The notes beneath the pieces were generated by a model. The model had not been told where the DNA came from. It saw only the letters and a program-made list of their open reading frames with translations, and did not search any database. Positions 29,080 to 37,980 of a DNA stretch of 64,000 nt are shown one piece after another (position 1 is the stretch's first letter; every line of letters starts with the position of its first letter). The stretch is from positions 5,196,001 to 5,260,000 of the forward strand of contig NZ_CP034449.1 in assembly GCF_003952425.1 (NCBI RefSeq), in the 5' to 3' direction. Made by a program: the position numbers and the translations under genes. The DNA comes from Mesorhizobium sp. M2A.F.Ca.ET.046.03.2.1. GTDB lineage: Bacteria; Pseudomonadota; Alphaproteobacteria; Rhizobiales; Rhizobiaceae.

Positions 29080-29436
29080 TCAGGCCGAAACCTCGACTTC
29101 GGCGGTGCCGACCGCCGGCAGATCCTTGTCGCCGTCAGCCGCGGCGATCACGCTGTCGAGCAGGCCGGGGAAACGCTTGTCGAGGTCGTCGCGGCGCAGC
29201 GTGATCAGCCGGCTGGTGCCGACCGCTTCGCTGCGCGTGACACCCGCCTCGCGCAGCTTGGCGAGGTGGTAGCTGAGATTGGTCTTGGAGGCGAGGTCGA
29301 GAAACTTGCTGCAGTTCATCGGCACGCCTTCCTTGCGAGCCAGATAGCGCACGATGGAAAGCCGGGTCGGGTCGCCGAGCACGGCAAGCACGATCGGCAG
29401 GCTGATCTGGTCGGCGGTTGGATGGGGCAGGCTCAT
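29080..29436 (-). CDS. ArsR-family transcriptional regulator
   Basis: 118-residue winged-helix regulator. The DNA-binding region LDLASKTNLSYHLAKLREAG aligns with the ArsR helix-turn-helix, preceded by LAVLGDPTRLSIVRYLARKE. One cysteine (NCSKF) is present but not a CxC metal site, so a metal sensor is unlikely. It is divergent from the MFS gene, with a palindrome at 29597-29614 in the gap, and is followed by the metallophosphoesterase gene 5 bases after its stop. Probably a repressor of itself and the MFS exporter. Confidence 0.85.
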   Translation of the reverse strand: MSLPHPTADQISLPIVLAVLGDPTRLSIVRYLARKEGVPMNCSKFLDLASKTNLSYHLAKLREAGVTRSEAVGTSRLITLRRDDLDKRFPGLLDSVIAAADGDKDLPAVGTAEVEVSA

Positions 29437-29568
29437 GACCCAGAATTAAGCACAAACGGCACGAACTTCAACGCGGCTCCTCTTTCTGCCGACCGACATA
29501 GGCTCTTCTTTCGGCCGCGTCCTGTCACAGGGCTGTCAGCAGGGTTCAGCTATTTTCTCCCGGCTCGG

Positions 29569-29622
29569 TTGACATTATGCCCTGTTATGTCCAATTGTTC
29601 AATAACTTTTGAACTAAGGACA
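29569..29622 (+). promoter_or_regulatory. Promoter and operator of the MFS gene
   Basis: A -35 hexamer TTGACA is at 29569-29574. The palindrome GTTCAATAACTTTTGAAC (29597-29614; perfect 6-bp arms) lies at or after the expected transcription start, and TGTCC/GGACA (29588-29592, 29618-29622) extend the dyad symmetry with a one-base offset. This placement fits repression by the divergently encoded ArsR protein. Confidence 0.5.
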
Positions 29623-29628
29623 AATCCC

Positions 29629-30807
29629 ATGGACAAGCGGATCTTCTGGCTGGCGCTCGGATCGTTTGCGATCTCGACCGAAGGCTTCGTCATCTCAAGC
29701 CTTCTTCCCGACATTGCATCCGATGCCGGCATATCCGTGCCGCTCGCCGGCTCGCTGATCACCGCCTTCGCGCTCGCCTACGCCATCGGCGCACCCGTGC
29801 TGGCGACGCTGACCGGCGAATGGGACCGGCGGCGCGTCATCCTGTGGACGCTGGTATTCTTCGTCATCGGCAACATCGTCGCCGCGCTGAGCTCGTCCTT
29901 CGAACTGCTTTTGATCGCCCGCATCGTCATGGCGCTTTCGTCCGGCCTGTTCGCCGCGACAGCGCAGGGGACGGCCGTGGCGCTGGTCGATGACCATCAC
30001 CGGGCCCGCGCCATTGCCGTTGTCGTCGGTGGCACCACGGTGGCCGTCGCCGTCGGCGCGCCGCTCGGCGCCCTGGTCGCAGCTGTCGCCGGCTGGCGCG
30101 GCACGTTCTTCGCCATCGCCGCGCTCGGCGCGCTGTCCGGCGCGATCCTGTGGTGGCGGCTGCCGCGCGGCATCATCGGCACCAGGCTGCCACTGAAGCG
30201 CAGGCTGGCGGCGGCTGTTCGCCCCGGCGTAATGCCGATCCTGCTGACGACGACGCTTGCGCTGGTCGGCGCCTTCACCGTCTTCGCCTTCATCGCGCCC
30301 TTGGCCCTTCAGGGTGGCGGGCTCTCGCCGATCGCGCTGCCCGGCATGCTGCTCGCCTTCGGCGTCGGCGCCGTCATCGGCAATATCGCCGGCGGCCAGG
30401 CCGCCGACCGCTTCGGCGCGACCCGCACCGTCGCCTGGTCGCTGACGCTGTCGGCCGCGACGCTCGCCACCTTCTCGCTGATCCCGGCCTTCCTGCCGCA
30501 TTCGATCGCCGGACCGGCGCTGATGGGTATGATGGTGCCTTGGGGCATTGTCGGCTGGGCCTTCCCGCCGGCGCAGGCGAGCCGCATCCTCAAGATCGCG
30601 CCCGACGCCGCGCCCATTGTCTTGTCGCTCAATGCCTCGGCGCTCTATTTCGGCGTCGCTTTGGGCGCTGTGGTCGGCGCCGCCGTGCTGCGCTTCGGCG
30701 CGCCGGCCGATCTCGGCCTGATCGCCGCGGTGTTTCCGATCGTGGGCCTGGGTATCGTGCTGGCGGGCCGTGTTTTTGCGCGCCCGGTCGCGATGCCGGC
30801 GGAATAA
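29629..30807 (+). CDS. MFS transporter (DHA1/Cmx-type)
   Basis: 392-residue inner-membrane major facilitator with 12 predicted helices. Motif FAISTEGFVISSLLPDIASD starts helix 1, the loop 2-3 motif is TLTGEWDRRRVI, and the second half starts with an equivalent loop AADRFGATRTVAW. Sequence style is that of the drug-exporting chloramphenicol/arabinose-efflux subgroup (AraJ/Cmx). AAGGA lies 8 bases before the ATG. The regulator is likely the divergent ArsR. The substrate is unknown. Confidence 0.85.
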   Translation: MDKRIFWLALGSFAISTEGFVISSLLPDIASDAGISVPLAGSLITAFALAYAIGAPVLATLTGEWDRRRVILWTLVFFVIGNIVAALSSSFELLLIARIVMALSSGLFAATAQGTAVALVDDHHRARAIAVVVGGTTVAVAVGAPLGALVAAVAGWRGTFFAIAALGALSGAILWWRLPRGIIGTRLPLKRRLAAAVRPGVMPILLTTTLALVGAFTVFAFIAPLALQGGGLSPIALPGMLLAFGVGAVIGNIAGGQAADRFGATRTVAWSLTLSAATLATFSLIPAFLPHSIAGPALMGMMVPWGIVGWAFPPAQASRILKIAPDAAPIVLSLNASALYFGVALGAVVGAAVLRFGAPADLGLIAAVFPIVGLGIVLAGRVFARPVAMPAE

Positions 30808-30839
30808 GCTGCTTGAAAGCGTGACGGACGGCCGCTTCT

Positions 30840-31304
30840 TCAATTCGAAGGAGCGGCCGCCGGCATTTCCAGATCGAGATCGGCCACAGCATCCAGCGCC
30901 GCACGCAGCTTCGCCGCCTGCTCCGTGCCGACCTTGTCCTCGAATTGCCGCTGGGCGATGCACCAGAGCTTGAGCGCCTCGTCGAGCTTGGCTTGGCCCC
31001 GTGGCGTCAGCCGCACGCGCTTGACGCGGCGGTCGTCCTTGTCGGGAAAGGTCTCGACATAACCGTCGCGGATCAGCGGTTTCAGCGTGTGGCCGAGCGC
31101 CGACAGGTCCATGATCAGCGCCTCGGCGATGGCGCCCATCGCCGGCTCGTCGCTGATGTGGATCTGAAAGAGCAGGCCGAACTGCGTGCCCTTCAGGCCT
31201 GACGGCGCCAGCGCGTCATCATAGAAGCGGCCTAGGCTACGCGCGGCGCGGCGCAGCGTGGCGTTGTTGCAGTCGCTGAATCCAGGCTTGCGAGCTTCGG
31301 TCAT
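30840..31304 (-). CDS. MarR-family transcriptional regulator
   Basis: 154-residue dimeric winged-helix regulator. Helix-turn-helix region is AIAEALIMDLSALGHTLKPL with the wing DGYVETFPDKDDRRVKRVRLT, diagnostic of MarR proteins (DxRxxxxxLT). GGAGTGATC directly precedes the ATG at 31304; longer starts to 31454 would run through the operator region. It is divergent from the SDR gene, with a perfect palindrome between. Expected to repress one or both genes until a phenolic or oxidant ligand binds. Confidence 0.87.
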   Translation of the reverse strand: MTEARKPGFSDCNNATLRRAARSLGRFYDDALAPSGLKGTQFGLLFQIHISDEPAMGAIAEALIMDLSALGHTLKPLIRDGYVETFPDKDDRRVKRVRLTPRGQAKLDEALKLWCIAQRQFEDKVGTEQAAKLRAALDAVADLDLEMPAAAPSN

Positions 31305-31367
31305 GATCACTCCTTGCCGGCGCAAAGACGCGCCAGCCTGCCGCAGAAATAGTTTTTGCCGCTGCCG

Positions 31368-31418
31368 TTGACAAGATAGTGGCATATACCTACTTCGGCA
31401 AAAGTGGCATATGCCACT
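31368..31418 (+). promoter_or_regulatory. SDR promoter with MarR palindromes
   Basis: TTGACA (31368-31373), 17 bases, TACTTC (31391-31396) is a good promoter. The imperfect site AGTGGCATATACC (31378-31390) fills the spacer, and the perfect palindrome AGTGGCATATGCCACT (31403-31418) covers the start region. Both share AGTGGCATAT, so a dimeric repressor, most likely the MarR protein, could block transcription at two sites. Confidence 0.7.
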
Positions 31419-31493
31419 AATCGAAATCAGAGGCTCGGCGGATGAACTGACCATCGGCGCCGAACCAGCGAAGCGGACAAAAGGAACAGGACA

Positions 31494-32288
31494 ATGAGCA
31501 CGAAGGACAACAAGGGCACGGCGGTCATCACCGGCGCATCCTCAGGCATCGGCGCGGTCTATGCGGACCGGCTGGCAGGGCAGGGCTACGATCTGGTGCT
31601 GGTGGCGCGCCGCGCCGACCGGCTGCAGGAGGTGGCGGACAGGCTCTCCTATGCCTATGGCCGCAAGGTCGATACGATCGTCGCCGACCTCTCCGTCGAT
31701 GCCGATCTGCGCCGCGTCGAGCAGGCGGTCGCGACGGATGACAGCGTGACGCTGTTGATCAACAATGCCGGCGTGGCCGGCCTGGAGACGGTCGCAGACG
31801 CCGACGCAGACACGGCGGAGCGCATGATCAAGGTCAATGTCATTGCGCTGACCAGGCTGACCCACGCGGTGTTGCCGGGCTTGCTTGCGCGCAATCGCGG
31901 CGGGATCATCAACATCGCGTCGGTCGTCGCCTATGGCATCGCCGTCGGCGGCATCTACAGCGGCACCAAGGCCTATGTCGCCAACTTCACGGAAGCGCTG
32001 CAGAAGGAAGTCGCCGGCACCAATGTGAAGGTCCAGTCGGTGGTGCCCGGGCCGATCCGCACCGAGTTGTGGGACGTCTCCGGAATCAGCCTCGACAGGA
32101 TCAATCCGGACTGGATCATGAGCGCCGAGGATCTGGTCGACGCGGCGCTTGCCGGCTTCGCCCAGGGCGAGACCGTCACCGCGCCCGGCCTTGCCGACGC
32201 GGCCGGGCTGACGACCTATCTCGGCGCCAGGGACCAGTTCTTCGGCAGCCTGTTCTCCGGCAAGCCGGCGGCGCGCTACGCCGTCTGA
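31494..32288 (+). CDS. Short-chain dehydrogenase/reductase
   Basis: 264-residue NAD(P)-dependent oxidoreductase with a Rossmann fold. Cofactor motif TGASSGIG (residues about 14-21), NNAG near residue 90, and catalytic S...Y...K in SVVAYGIAVGGIYSGTKAY near residues 140-158. An arginine pair after the first strand (ARRADRL) suggests NADPH. The substrate is unknown. It appears to be under the divergent MarR regulator. An intergenic repeat follows the stop. Confidence 0.9.
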   Translation: MSTKDNKGTAVITGASSGIGAVYADRLAGQGYDLVLVARRADRLQEVADRLSYAYGRKVDTIVADLSVDADLRRVEQAVATDDSVTLLINNAGVAGLETVADADADTAERMIKVNVIALTRLTHAVLPGLLARNRGGIINIASVVAYGIAVGGIYSGTKAYVANFTEALQKEVAGTNVKVQSVVPGPIRTELWDVSGISLDRINPDWIMSAEDLVDAALAGFAQGETVTAPGLADAAGLTTYLGARDQFFGSLFSGKPAARYAV

Positions 32289-32310
32289 AGATTGCGGCAG
32301 CGCTGGTTTT

Positions 32311-32472
32311 CGTCGCCCCCGCAAAGCGGGGGAGAGGTGGCCGCGAGGCGGCTGGAGGGGGGGCTTTCGTAGGGCGAGTTTGTCGCAAGATACTTGGTTA
32401 GGGCGGCGCCAGTCCCCCTCTCCGTCTCGGCTTCGCCGAGCCACCTCTCCCCCACCTTGGTGGGGGCGAGGA
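32311..32472. repeat. Intergenic mosaic repeat
   Basis: GGGGGAGAGGTGG (32328-32340) and CCACCTCTCCCCC (32441-32453) are inverted. Small hairpins CCCCCGCAAAGCGGGGG (32316-32332) and CCCCCACCTTGGTGGGGG (32449-32466) lie at the ends, and CGGCTTCGCCG (32429-32439) is inside. Non-coding, and of the same broad class as the elements at 11635 and 19681 but different in sequence. Confidence 0.7.
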
Positions 32473-32478
32473 ACGGCG

Positions 32479-33078
32479 CTACACCGGCCGCCAAATCTGC
32501 AGGATCGAGGCGGCCAGCAGCAGGCCGAGCACGATGTTCAGCGCGCGCCATTGGCGCTCCGTCTTGAGCAGGCGGGCAAGCAGGGTTCCTGCCACGCACC
32601 ACAACGACAGCGACAAAGCCGCGGCCAGGCCGAACACGGCGCCGAGCAGCAGCGCGAGTTGCAACGGACCATCCGCCAGGGCCGCGAAGGACGCGGCGGC
32701 GCCCAGCCCCATCGCCCAGCCCTTCGGGTTTATCCATTGGATGCCGGCGCCGCCGAAAAAGCTGTTCGGCCTGGCCATGCTGATGTCGAGGTTGGGCGGA
32801 CCGCTGCGGCCGATCTTGATCGCCAGCCATATCAGATAGAGCGAGCCCGCTATCTTCATGGCGAGCTGCAGGGAGGGCACCGCGGCGAGCAGGCCGGCAA
32901 GGCCGGCCGCGCCGGCGGCCGCCACGGTCGCCAGCCCCGCCGCGCTGCCGGCCATCAGCGGCACCGAACGGCGAAAGCCGAATTGCGCGCCGGAGGCGGT
33001 CGACAATGTCGTGGCGATGCCGGGCGTCGAGGTCGAGATCAGCGCGAACAGGACCAGCGGGATGATGGTTTCGGACAT
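32479..33078 (-). CDS. LysE-family amino-acid exporter
   Basis: 199-residue inner-membrane translocator with six predicted helices (LVLFALISTSTPGIATTLS first, then AGLATVAAAGAAGLAGLL and others). The LysE/RhtB motif in helix 1 (TPGxA-like: STPGIATTL) and the loop GAGIQWINPKGWAMGLGA are characteristic. Such proteins export basic or neutral amino acids or related metabolites. The gene is divergent from a LysR regulator 90 bases away, the classic lysE-lysG arrangement, so the LysR protein probably activates it. Confidence 0.9.
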   Translation of the reverse strand: MSETIIPLVLFALISTSTPGIATTLSTASGAQFGFRRSVPLMAGSAAGLATVAAAGAAGLAGLLAAVPSLQLAMKIAGSLYLIWLAIKIGRSGPPNLDISMARPNSFFGGAGIQWINPKGWAMGLGAAASFAALADGPLQLALLLGAVFGLAAALSLSLWCVAGTLLARLLKTERQWRALNIVLGLLLAASILQIWRPV

Positions 33079-33168
33079 GCGGGCTTCCCAGTCGAGGAGC
33101 CGGCATGCTTATGCGCTTGGCGGCATCAGTAAATGCAATGTTTGACATGGTTTGCATTATAGAATATA

Positions 33169-34044
33169 ATGGAAGCCATGATCCGCGATCTCGACACGAG
33201 CCTCATCCGCACCTTCGTCATGACGGCCGACAAGGCCAGCATGACGGCGGCGGCCAATGCGCTCCACCTGACGCAAGGCGCCGTCAGCCAGCAGGTCAAA
33301 CGGCTGGAAGATGTGCTGGGGCAACGCCTGTTCGAGCGCGACCGCCGCGGTCTGAAGCTGACCCGTTCCGGCGAGCGGCTGCTCGACAAGGCCAGGCGCC
33401 TGCTGCAGCTCAATGACGAGATCCTCGCCGAAATCAGGGGCGGGGCGGTTGCCGGACAGGTGCGGATCGGCGTGCCTTACGATCTCGTCGGCACGCTGCT
33501 CGCGCCGGTGCTGAAAGCCTATGCCGAAGCCTATCCGCAGGTGGAGATATCGCTGGTCTGCGCCTCGTCGCCGGAACTCGCGGCGGCCCTGGCTGCGGGC
33601 ACGATCGACCTTGCCGTCATCGAGGAGCGTGTCGGCCCCAGCGCCGGCGAATGCCTGCTCGTCGACCGGCTGGTCTGGGTCGGCGCCAGAGGCGGCTCGG
33701 CGCGCCTGAAGCGGCCGCTGCCGGTTTCCATCGTCGCCGACACCTGCGCCTTCCGGCCGGCGGTGCTGGCGGCGCTTGCCGAGCACGGGCTCGACTGGCG
33801 CACCGTGTTCGAGAACGGCAACATCGATGCGACGACCGCGACGGTGCGCTCCGACCTCGCCGTGACCACTTGGCTTGCCTCGACGGTGCCGGCCGATCTC
33901 GACATCCTGTCCGATGCCGGCCTTCCGGCGCTGCCGAATTTCTCCGTCAACCTGCATCTGCCGAAACATGCCACCCAGCCGGCCGCGCAGGCTTTCGCCA
34001 GCCATATCCGCGAGGGTCTTTCGCGCTATCGCCAGGCGGCGTGA
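33169..34044 (+). CDS. LysR-family regulator (LysG/ArgP-like position)
   Basis: 291-residue LysR protein. Helix-turn-helix ANALHLTQGAVSQQVKRLED (about residues 28-47), then an effector domain. The N-terminus MEAMIRDLDTSLIRTFVMTA permits ATG at 33169 or 33178. Divergently placed from the lysE-type exporter, so most likely its activator, sensing the exported amino acid. The intergenic region contains GACATGG/ATAATG AT-rich tracts at 33142-33168, but no perfect T-N11-A dyad was settled on. Confidence 0.85.
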   Translation: MEAMIRDLDTSLIRTFVMTADKASMTAAANALHLTQGAVSQQVKRLEDVLGQRLFERDRRGLKLTRSGERLLDKARRLLQLNDEILAEIRGGAVAGQVRIGVPYDLVGTLLAPVLKAYAEAYPQVEISLVCASSPELAAALAAGTIDLAVIEERVGPSAGECLLVDRLVWVGARGGSARLKRPLPVSIVADTCAFRPAVLAALAEHGLDWRTVFENGNIDATTATVRSDLAVTTWLASTVPADLDILSDAGLPALPNFSVNLHLPKHATQPAAQAFASHIREGLSRYRQAA

Positions 34045-34056
34045 CGCGAGCGCCGT

Positions 34057-34707
34057 TCAGTTGTTCGACGCAGCCAGGGCGACCGCCAATTGGGCGTCGA
34101 ATGCGCGCTTGAAGGCCGGCCGCGCCTCGCCGCGGGCGACATAGGCGGCAAGGTTCGGGAATTCGTTCAGCAGTCCCGATCTCTGCAGCCGGCGCAGCAC
34201 GGCCACCATGACAAGGTCGCCGGCGCTGAAGGCGCCGTCGAGCCAGTCGCAATCGCCGAGATGGCGGGAGAGTTCGCCCAGCCGCTTGCGGATCCGGTCG
34301 TCGACCAGTGGCAGGCGCTCATCGTGCCACGACGCATCGTGCTCCAGGATCACGGCGGTTGCGCGCTCGAGGATCGGCGGCTCCACCGTGCTGTACGCGG
34401 CAAACATCCAGGCGACCGCGCGCGCCCGGGCGTTCGCGTCGTCGGGCAACAGGCCCGCGTGACGCACCGCGATGTGGAGGACGATCGCGCCTGACTCGAA
34501 CAGAGCGAGATTGCCTTCTTCGTAGGTCGGGATACTGCCGAAAGGGTTGAGCGCGAGATGCGCCGGCTGCTTCATCGCGGTGAATGAGACGAGACGAACG
34601 TCGTAAGCTTGTCCGACTTCCTCGAGTGCCCAGCGGACTTGCATGTCGCGCGCCAGCCCCCTGCCGCCATCGGGCGATCGTTGGAAGGCGGTAATGGTGG
34701 GTATCAT
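34057..34707 (-). CDS. Glutathione S-transferase family protein
   Basis: 216-residue GST-like protein. N-terminal thioredoxin fold with NPFGSIPTYEEGNLALFESG (cis-proline and ES glutathione contacts) and C-terminal helical domain with DWLDGAFSAGDLVMVAVLRR (N-capping box). Starting residues MIPTITAFQRSPDGGRGL differ from most GSTs; the usual Ser/Cys active site position lies in QRSPD. The start at 34707 is taken over the open frame to 34974, which runs into the neighbouring gene. It is convergent with the LysR gene (12 bases apart) and follows the reductase gene by 100 bases in the same direction. Confidence 0.85.
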   Translation of the reverse strand: MIPTITAFQRSPDGGRGLARDMQVRWALEEVGQAYDVRLVSFTAMKQPAHLALNPFGSIPTYEEGNLALFESGAIVLHIAVRHAGLLPDDANARARAVAWMFAAYSTVEPPILERATAVILEHDASWHDERLPLVDDRIRKRLGELSRHLGDCDWLDGAFSAGDLVMVAVLRRLQRSGLLNEFPNLAAYVARGEARPAFKRAFDAQLAVALAASNN

Positions 34708-34807
34708 CGGCAGGCCCCTTGTGATGGCGTCGAATGGCTCGTGGCTCTGGAAAAGGCATCGGTCGCGGGCGAGGCGGCGGCGAGGCCGGCCCCGCCCGCA
34801 TCCATTG

Positions 34808-35458
34808 CTACTTCCAGGTCCTGCGCCGCTCGAGCTCGGCTTGCGAAGGCTCCTGCTGGGCAAACGATCCTGTGCGGATTTCGCCCGCGCGCTCATAGGT
34901 CGCCATGATGACGCCGGTGGTCGTAGCCTGCGATTTGACGAGCTTGAAGGCGGCCGGCATCGCGTTGTCGCCAAACAGCCGCTTGCCCTTGCCCAGCAGC
35001 AACGGGAAGATCATCAGCCGGATCTCGTCGATCAGCCCGTTGGCGAGCAAGGTCTGGATCAGATCGCCGGAGCCCTGGATGAGCAGGTCGGGCCCGTCTT
35101 CCTGCTTGATCTCCTTAACGCTGGCAACGATATCGGGCCCGAGCGACTGGGTGTTCTCCCAAGTCAGAGAATCGGGCCGATGCGTCGCCACATATTTGGT
35201 CGTCGGGTTGAAAACATCCGCGATCGAATCTTTCTGATACGGCCAGTAGGCGGCGAAGATGTCGTAGGTTCTGCGGCCGAGCAGCAGGTCGAAGGGTTTG
35301 GAGAACAGTTCCTCCATTGCCGTGCCCGCGACCTCGTCGAAGTAGTGGAACGTCCAGCCGCCGAATTCGAAGCCGCCGACCGGGTCCTCTTCCGGTCCGC
35401 CCGGCGCCTGCATGATACCGTCGAGGCTGACGAAGGTGGCGGCGATGATCTTGCGCAT
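34808..35458 (-). CDS. Dihydrofolate reductase-like (RibD C-terminal) protein
   Basis: 216-residue NADPH-binding reductase-fold protein of the RibD_C family. MRKIIAATFVSLDGIMQAPG is the typical first strand, LLLGRRTYDIFAAYWP the second, and LLIQGSGDLIQTLLANGLID the nucleotide-binding segment. Such stand-alone proteins are called dihydrofolate reductase family, but their substrates are mostly unknown. AAGGAG lies 7 bases upstream of the ATG at 35458. It may be cotranscribed with the GST gene downstream. Confidence 0.88.
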   Translation of the reverse strand: MRKIIAATFVSLDGIMQAPGGPEEDPVGGFEFGGWTFHYFDEVAGTAMEELFSKPFDLLLGRRTYDIFAAYWPYQKDSIADVFNPTTKYVATHRPDSLTWENTQSLGPDIVASVKEIKQEDGPDLLIQGSGDLIQTLLANGLIDEIRLMIFPLLLGKGKRLFGDNAMPAAFKLVKSQATTTGVIMATYERAGEIRTGSFAQQEPSQAELERRRTWK

Positions 35459-35554
35459 AGTCTTTCTCCTTTTGGCTGGTCCGCGCCCGTCACGGCGGGA
35501 TTTCGAGCTAAGGACGAACGGCAAGGCCGCTTTCCGACACGGCCCCGCGAATTT

Positions 35555-36397
35555 CTACCGCGCGTTGTCAGCGCGAATGGTGCGTGACGAGAACCAGACA
35601 TCGCCGAAAACGGCGGTGGCGGTGCGGTCGGGCGCCTTGTCTTCCCTAACCCAGATCGAGCGGGTGCGCGCGGCGCGCTCGCGGGTCGGTATTTTCGCGC
35701 CTGGCTCGACGGCGGAGGCGCCGACGCAAGGAATGAACCAGGAGCCCATGAAGGGCCGGCACGCGAAGCCATTTTCCAGGCGGGTTATGAGGACCGCGAG
35801 GCCGACGGTTTCGGACGGGCGCCAGGGGAAGATCATGCGGCCGCCAGGCTTCAGCGCTCCCAACCATGCGGCGGGCGGGGCGACGACGCCGGCATTGACA
35901 TAGATGATGTCGGATAGCGGCAGCGGATTGGCGACGGCGTCGGCCTGGACGATTTCGACATTGTCGTAAGCCGCAAGGTTCGCGTTGGCGCGCGCGGCAA
36001 GATCGGCCTCGATCTCGAAGGCGGTGACGCTGCCGCCCGGCTCGACCAGCTTAGACAGCAGCGCCGTATAATATCCGGTGCCGGCGCCGATATGGGTGAC
36101 GGCCTCGCCAGGCTTCGGCTCGACCTTGCCGAGCCACATGGCATGCAGCAGCGGCTCGCCATTGTTAATGCCCTTGTCGGCATCGAGCACGACGAGCACG
36201 TTCTGATAGATATAGCTTGGGTCGGCGCTCGGCGTCTCGAACCGGCCTTCTCCGGCAAAGACGGTCCACGGTCCCGGGCCGAGAAAGGCCTCGCGCGGCA
36301 CCGAGGCGAACACCTCCTCGATGCGCGGATCGGCCGAGCGGGCCTGCGCGGCCATTAGCCTGGCGTAGAATCTGCGAGCTTCGTCCGGTTTGACCAT
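35555..36397 (-). CDS. Protein-L-isoaspartate O-methyltransferase-like enzyme
   Basis: 280-residue class I SAM methyltransferase of the PCMT type. SAM-binding motif I is VTHIGAGTGYYTALLSKLV near residue 105 and post I FEIEADLAARANANLAAYDN. The N-terminal VFASVPREAFLGPGPW and YIYQNVLVVLDADKGINNG are PCMT-like. The protein is longer than standard Pcm (about 210), with a C-terminal extension (WVREDKAPDRTATAVFGDVW), and the DG-strand for isoaspartate recognition is replaced by SYIYQNVL, so repair of isoaspartate is not certain. Monocistronic as far as seen. Confidence 0.82.
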   Translation of the reverse strand: MVKPDEARRFYARLMAAQARSADPRIEEVFASVPREAFLGPGPWTVFAGEGRFETPSADPSYIYQNVLVVLDADKGINNGEPLLHAMWLGKVEPKPGEAVTHIGAGTGYYTALLSKLVEPGGSVTAFEIEADLAARANANLAAYDNVEIVQADAVANPLPLSDIIYVNAGVVAPPAAWLGALKPGGRMIFPWRPSETVGLAVLITRLENGFACRPFMGSWFIPCVGASAVEPGAKIPTRERAARTRSIWVREDKAPDRTATAVFGDVWFSSRTIRADNAR

Positions 36398-36433
36398 AGC
36401 GCCAAGATAGCGCGTCCGGCTGGAATGTCGCGA

Positions 36434-37792
36434 TCAGCCGGCGAAGGTATCGTAGAGCAGCTTGAAGTTGAGAACGAGGATGACGGCCGCCACCACCCAG
36501 GCCAGCGCCGCAAGGCCGCGCGGTATGGCGAAACTGCCCATCTTCTTCCTGTCCGACACGAACTGCACCAGCGGGATGACCGCGAAGGGCAGTTGCATCG
36601 AGAGCACCACCTGGCTGAAGACCAGCAACTCGGCCGTGCCCTTTTCGCCATAGAGCGCGGTGACGACAACGACGGGGACGATGGCGATGCCGCGCGTCAA
36701 CAGGCGCCGCGCCCATTGCGGAATGCGCAAGCGCAGAAAACCTTCCATCACGATCTGGCCGGCAAGTGTCGCGGTGACCGTCGAGTTGAGGCCGGAGGCG
36801 AGCAGCGCGACGGCGAACAGGATCGAGGCGATGCTGAGGCCCAGCAGCGGCGACAGCAGCTCGAAGGCCTGGCCGATCTCGGCAACGTCCTGATGCCCGG
36901 TGTTGTGGAAGGCGACTGCCGCGACGATCAGGATCGAAGCGTTGACGAACAGCGCCAGGATCAGCGCGATGGTCGAATCCGTCGTCGCCCATTTGATGGC
37001 GTCACGCTTGCCGGTCTCGGTGCGCTCATAGGCGCGGGTCTGCACGATCGAGGAATGCAGATAGAGGTTATGTGGCATGACCGTGGCGCCGATGATGCCG
37101 ATGGCGATGTAGAGCATCGCCGGATTGGTGACGATCTCAGACGACGGCACGAACATCGAATGCAGGATCGTGCCGGCCGGCGGTGCGGCGACGAAGATCT
37201 GGATGGCAAAGCAGCCGAAGATGATGATCAGCAGCGCGACGACGAAGGCCTCGAGATAGCGGAAGCCCCTGTTCATCAGCAGCAGCACCAGAAAGGCGTC
37301 GAGCGCGGTGAGGATGGCGCCGCCGATCAACGGAATTCCGAACAGAAGCTGCAGCGCGATCGCCGTGCCGATGACCTCGGCGAGGTCGCAGGCGATGATC
37401 GCCAGCTCGCAGGCGATCCAGAGCATCAGATTGACGGGGCGCGGATAATAGGCGCGGCAAGCCTGGGCGAGGTCGCGGCCGGCGGCGATGCCGAGGCGCG
37501 CGGCCAGCGCCTGCAGCAGGATCGCCATCAGGTTCGACAGCATTATGACGAAAAGCAGCGTGTACCCGAACTGGGCGCCACCGGCGAGGTCCGTCGCCCA
37601 GTTGCCCGGGTCCATATAGCCGACCGAAACCATGTAGCCAGGACCCATGAAAGCGAACAGGCGGCGGAACCAGACGCCGGTCCGCGGCACCGCGATCGAG
37701 GCGTTCACCTCGCGCAGGCTGGGCTGCTCGTCGTCCGGCCTGTCGAATCGCCATGCGGGTCGGGCTACGGTTACTGCATCGGCATCGGACAT
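36434..37792 (-). CDS. mntH: Nramp-type Mn2+/divalent metal transporter
   Basis: 452-residue inner-membrane transporter with 11 predicted helices. Metal-binding residues are in helix 1 ([20 protein letters not shown]) and helix 6 ([18 protein letters not shown]). These are diagnostic for Nramp proteins and fit Mn2+ uptake driven by protons. A regulatory AT-rich gap of 188 bases separates it from the divergently encoded mntR, its expected regulator. The first ATG (37792) is preceded by GGAAATCC. Confidence 0.95.
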   Translation of the reverse strand: MSDADAVTVARPAWRFDRPDDEQPSLREVNASIAVPRTGVWFRRLFAFMGPGYMVSVGYMDPGNWATDLAGGAQFGYTLLFVIMLSNLMAILLQALAARLGIAAGRDLAQACRAYYPRPVNLMLWIACELAIIACDLAEVIGTAIALQLLFGIPLIGGAILTALDAFLVLLLMNRGFRYLEAFVVALLIIIFGCFAIQIFVAAPPAGTILHSMFVPSSEIVTNPAMLYIAIGIIGATVMPHNLYLHSSIVQTRAYERTETGKRDAIKWATTDSTIALILALFVNASILIVAAVAFHNTGHQDVAEIGQAFELLSPLLGLSIASILFAVALLASGLNSTVTATLAGQIVMEGFLRLRIPQWARRLLTRGIAIVPVVVVTALYGEKGTAELLVFSQVVLSMQLPFAVIPLVQFVSDRKKMGSFAIPRGLAALAWVVAAVILVLNFKLLYDTFAG

Positions 37793-37842
37793 GGGATTTC
37801 CGCTAGAATTATCGAACGTGCCTCCTATCTATGCCACAGCTC

Positions 37843-37866
37843 AACATTATGCAATATGCTATATTT
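37843..37866. promoter_or_regulatory. Candidate MntR-binding region
   Basis: The segment AACATTATGCAATATGCTATATTT in the mntH-mntR gap (quoted as AACATTATGCAA, TATGCTATATTT) is AT-rich in an otherwise GC-rich region. Its right half GCTATATTT matches the half-site GCTATGTTT of the Escherichia coli MntR box at 8 of 9 bases; the left half does not match well. Confidence 0.35.
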
Positions 37867-37980
37867 CATTGATCATGCTTTCGTGATCGCGGGAGCAAGT
37901 TCCAGGGCGGGCGGCGGAAACGCCGGTTGCGCCCGCGCGGGAATGCAAATAAACGGCCGGGCCATCAGGGGTTTCGTGCT

